DNA of 64,000 bases from Acanthochromis polyacanthus (Eukaryota; Chordata; Actinopteri; Pomacentridae): NCBI RefSeq assembly GCF_021347895.1, contig NC_067125.1, forward strand, positions 23,849,621-23,913,620, in the 5' to 3' direction. Below the pieces are notes generated by a model, which saw nothing but the letters and a program-made list of their open reading frames with translations, did not search any database and was not told the origin of the DNA. Below are positions 63,066-64,000 of this stretch, piece by piece. The position numbers were made by a program, and so were the translations under genes. Within the stretch, counting starts at the first letter, position 1; the number at the start of each line of letters is the position of its first letter.

Positions 63066-63246
63066 AAATATAATAATAAACGCAGCAGGAGAACAATAGT
63101 GGCTCGTGTCGAAGCCCGAGCCCTAATAAAAGAGAATAAACGCCACAGGAGAACAATAGTGGCTCGTGGCTTCGCCACGAGCCACTCTCCTCCCATTGCT
63201 TTGCAATGGAGAGGAGAGTGGCTCGTGTCGAAGCCCGAGCCCCTAA
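63066..63246. repeat. hairpin modules after unit 8 (one truncated, one complete)
   Basis: A short copy lacking the inner stems (AACAATAGTGGCTCGTGTCG) is followed by a complete double-stem module, ending CCCCTAA before CTAG. Confidence 0.83.
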
Positions 63247-64000
63247 CTAGACAATTCCCGCTCGCGGAAATCGTGGGAGGGGCTCGGGATGTGTGCATGT
63301 CCGGAGAGGCGTATTTATTCTAACGGCTGTGTGAAGCTGAGAGGTTTGGGTGACATTTTCGGTCCGTCACAGACTTTATTTTGAAATTGTGCTGTGCTTT
63401 TATTTTCAAAGGCAGAGACATGAAGATCTCACCTGGTCAAAATTTGGATTGGAGTTACTGTAAAGGCTGTGTGAAGCTGAGAAGTTTAACTGGCAAATTG
63501 TGCTGTGCTTTTATTTTGAAAGGCAAAGACAGGAAGATCTCACCTGGTCAATATTTGGATTGGAGATACTGTAAAGGCTGTGTGAAGCTGAGAGGTTTCA
63601 CTGGCGTTTCCAGTCTGTCACAGGCTTTTATTTTGCAATTGTGCTGTGCTTTTATTTTGAAAGGCAAAGACAAGAAGATCTCACCTGGTCAACATTTGGA
63701 TTGGAGTTACCCCAAAGCAGGGATGTCAAACTCAGTTCCTGGAGGTCCACTATCCTCTGTGTTCTAGATGTTTCCTTCTTACAACACACCTGATTCAAAT
63801 AATCAGCTCATCATTAATCCCAGCAAAAGCCTGATAACGAGCCCGATCATTTGAATCAGGTGTGTTGGAACTGAGTTTGACACCCCTGCCTCTAAAGGCT
63901 GTGTGAAGCTGAGAGGTTTAACTGGCATTTTTTTGGTCTGTTGCAGGCTTTTATTTGAAATTGTGCTGTGCTTTTATTTTGAAAGGCAGAGACAGGAAGA
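63247..64000 (-). repeat. array unit 9, cut by window edge (leader type C)
   Basis: The first 754 bp of a unit with the same leader as unit 3. Cut while still in the monomer region. Confidence 0.85.
63718..63888. repeat. hAT-type MITE in array, copy m
   Basis: 171 bp. Flanks CCCCAAAG and, after an extra C, CTCTAAAG. Confidence 0.86.

Larger units (their letters stand above)
60971..63246 (-). repeat. array unit 8 (leader type A, two MITEs, hairpin modules)
   Basis: 2276 bp. Same leader as unit 1. Its conserved segment carries many single-base deletions (for example 62370-62680), so it is more decayed than its neighbours. Confidence 0.85.
47106..64000 (-). repeat. head-to-tail satellite array of a Helitron-like element (8 units plus 1 partial)
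   Basis: Nine starts of the motif CTAGACAATTCCCGCTCGCG (one with a small insertion) occur at 47106, 49217, 50984, 52980, 55186, 56992, 58710, 60971 and 63247, giving units of 1.72-2.28 kb in the same direction. Each unit has, in order: the motif, 3-7 monomers of about 111 bp, one or two 171-bp MITEs, a conserved segment of about 1 kb, and sometimes a hairpin module. On the minus strand each unit ends with a hairpin (ATTTCCGC-GA-GCGGGAAT), TGT and CTAG, always followed by T, as at Helitron 3' termini. No Rep/helicase gene is present, so it would be non-autonomous. The array runs off the right edge. Confidence 0.85.

Noticed and set aside
50984..63250. Reading the array as a plus-strand Helitron ending in CTAA after the big hairpin
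   Set aside because: CTAA is followed by C, not T, and the module is missing from about half of the junctions; the minus-strand CTAG end fits every junction.
47106..64000. CRISPR-like array
   Set aside because: The repeats are long, variable minisatellites without short regular spacers, and the genome is eukaryotic.

Overview
The window looks like nuclear DNA from a ray-finned (teleost) fish. It is AT-rich and gene-poor, its genes are split by GT-AG introns, and it carries a typical fish mix of transposons: L1, L2, RTE and I-type LINEs, a Penelope-like element, Tc1/mariner and hAT DNA transposons, and a tRNA-headed SINE with clear target duplications. It also has (TG)n, (AC)n and (GGAT)n microsatellites. 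I see no prokaryotic or viral genes.

Host genes are few. At 8336-8591 (minus) lies the first coding exon of an ABCG-type sterol transporter, best matched to abcg4; its later exons are not in the window and would lie beyond the left edge. Two further minus-strand pieces look like exons of genes I cannot name: 1234-1344, and a GC-rich putative first exon at 20565-20772. At 29086-31068 (plus) is a complete four-exon gene for a small secreted protein of the transcobalamin C-terminal-like (DUF4430) family. At 38263-40594 (minus) is a six-exon gene for a secreted protein with two C-type lectin domains; its last exon has a one-base deletion that shifts the C-terminal tail.

The rest up to 47.1 kb is intergenic or intronic sequence with layered transposons. 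Two nests stand out. An apparently intact Tc1 element (4455-6089) with nearly identical inverted repeats sits inside the GIY-YIG endonuclease region of a Penelope-like element. A decayed Tc1 (43282-46488) sits next to an I-type LINE fragment and itself contains a 1.58-kb hAT-like insertion (43471-45051).

From 47106 to the right edge, and presumably beyond, the window is a head-to-tail array of eight complete units and one partial unit, each 1.7-2.3 kb. Every unit starts with the same CTAG-plus-hairpin motif. It then carries a variable number of minisatellite monomers of about 111 bp, one or two copies of a 171-bp hAT-type MITE at the same monomer position, and a conserved segment of about 1 kb. 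Read on the minus strand, the unit end (hairpin, then CTAG, then T) matches a Helitron 3' terminus, so I interpret the array as a tandem Helitron-like satellite. This is the most unusual structure in the window. I see no evidence of a novel multi-gene system.
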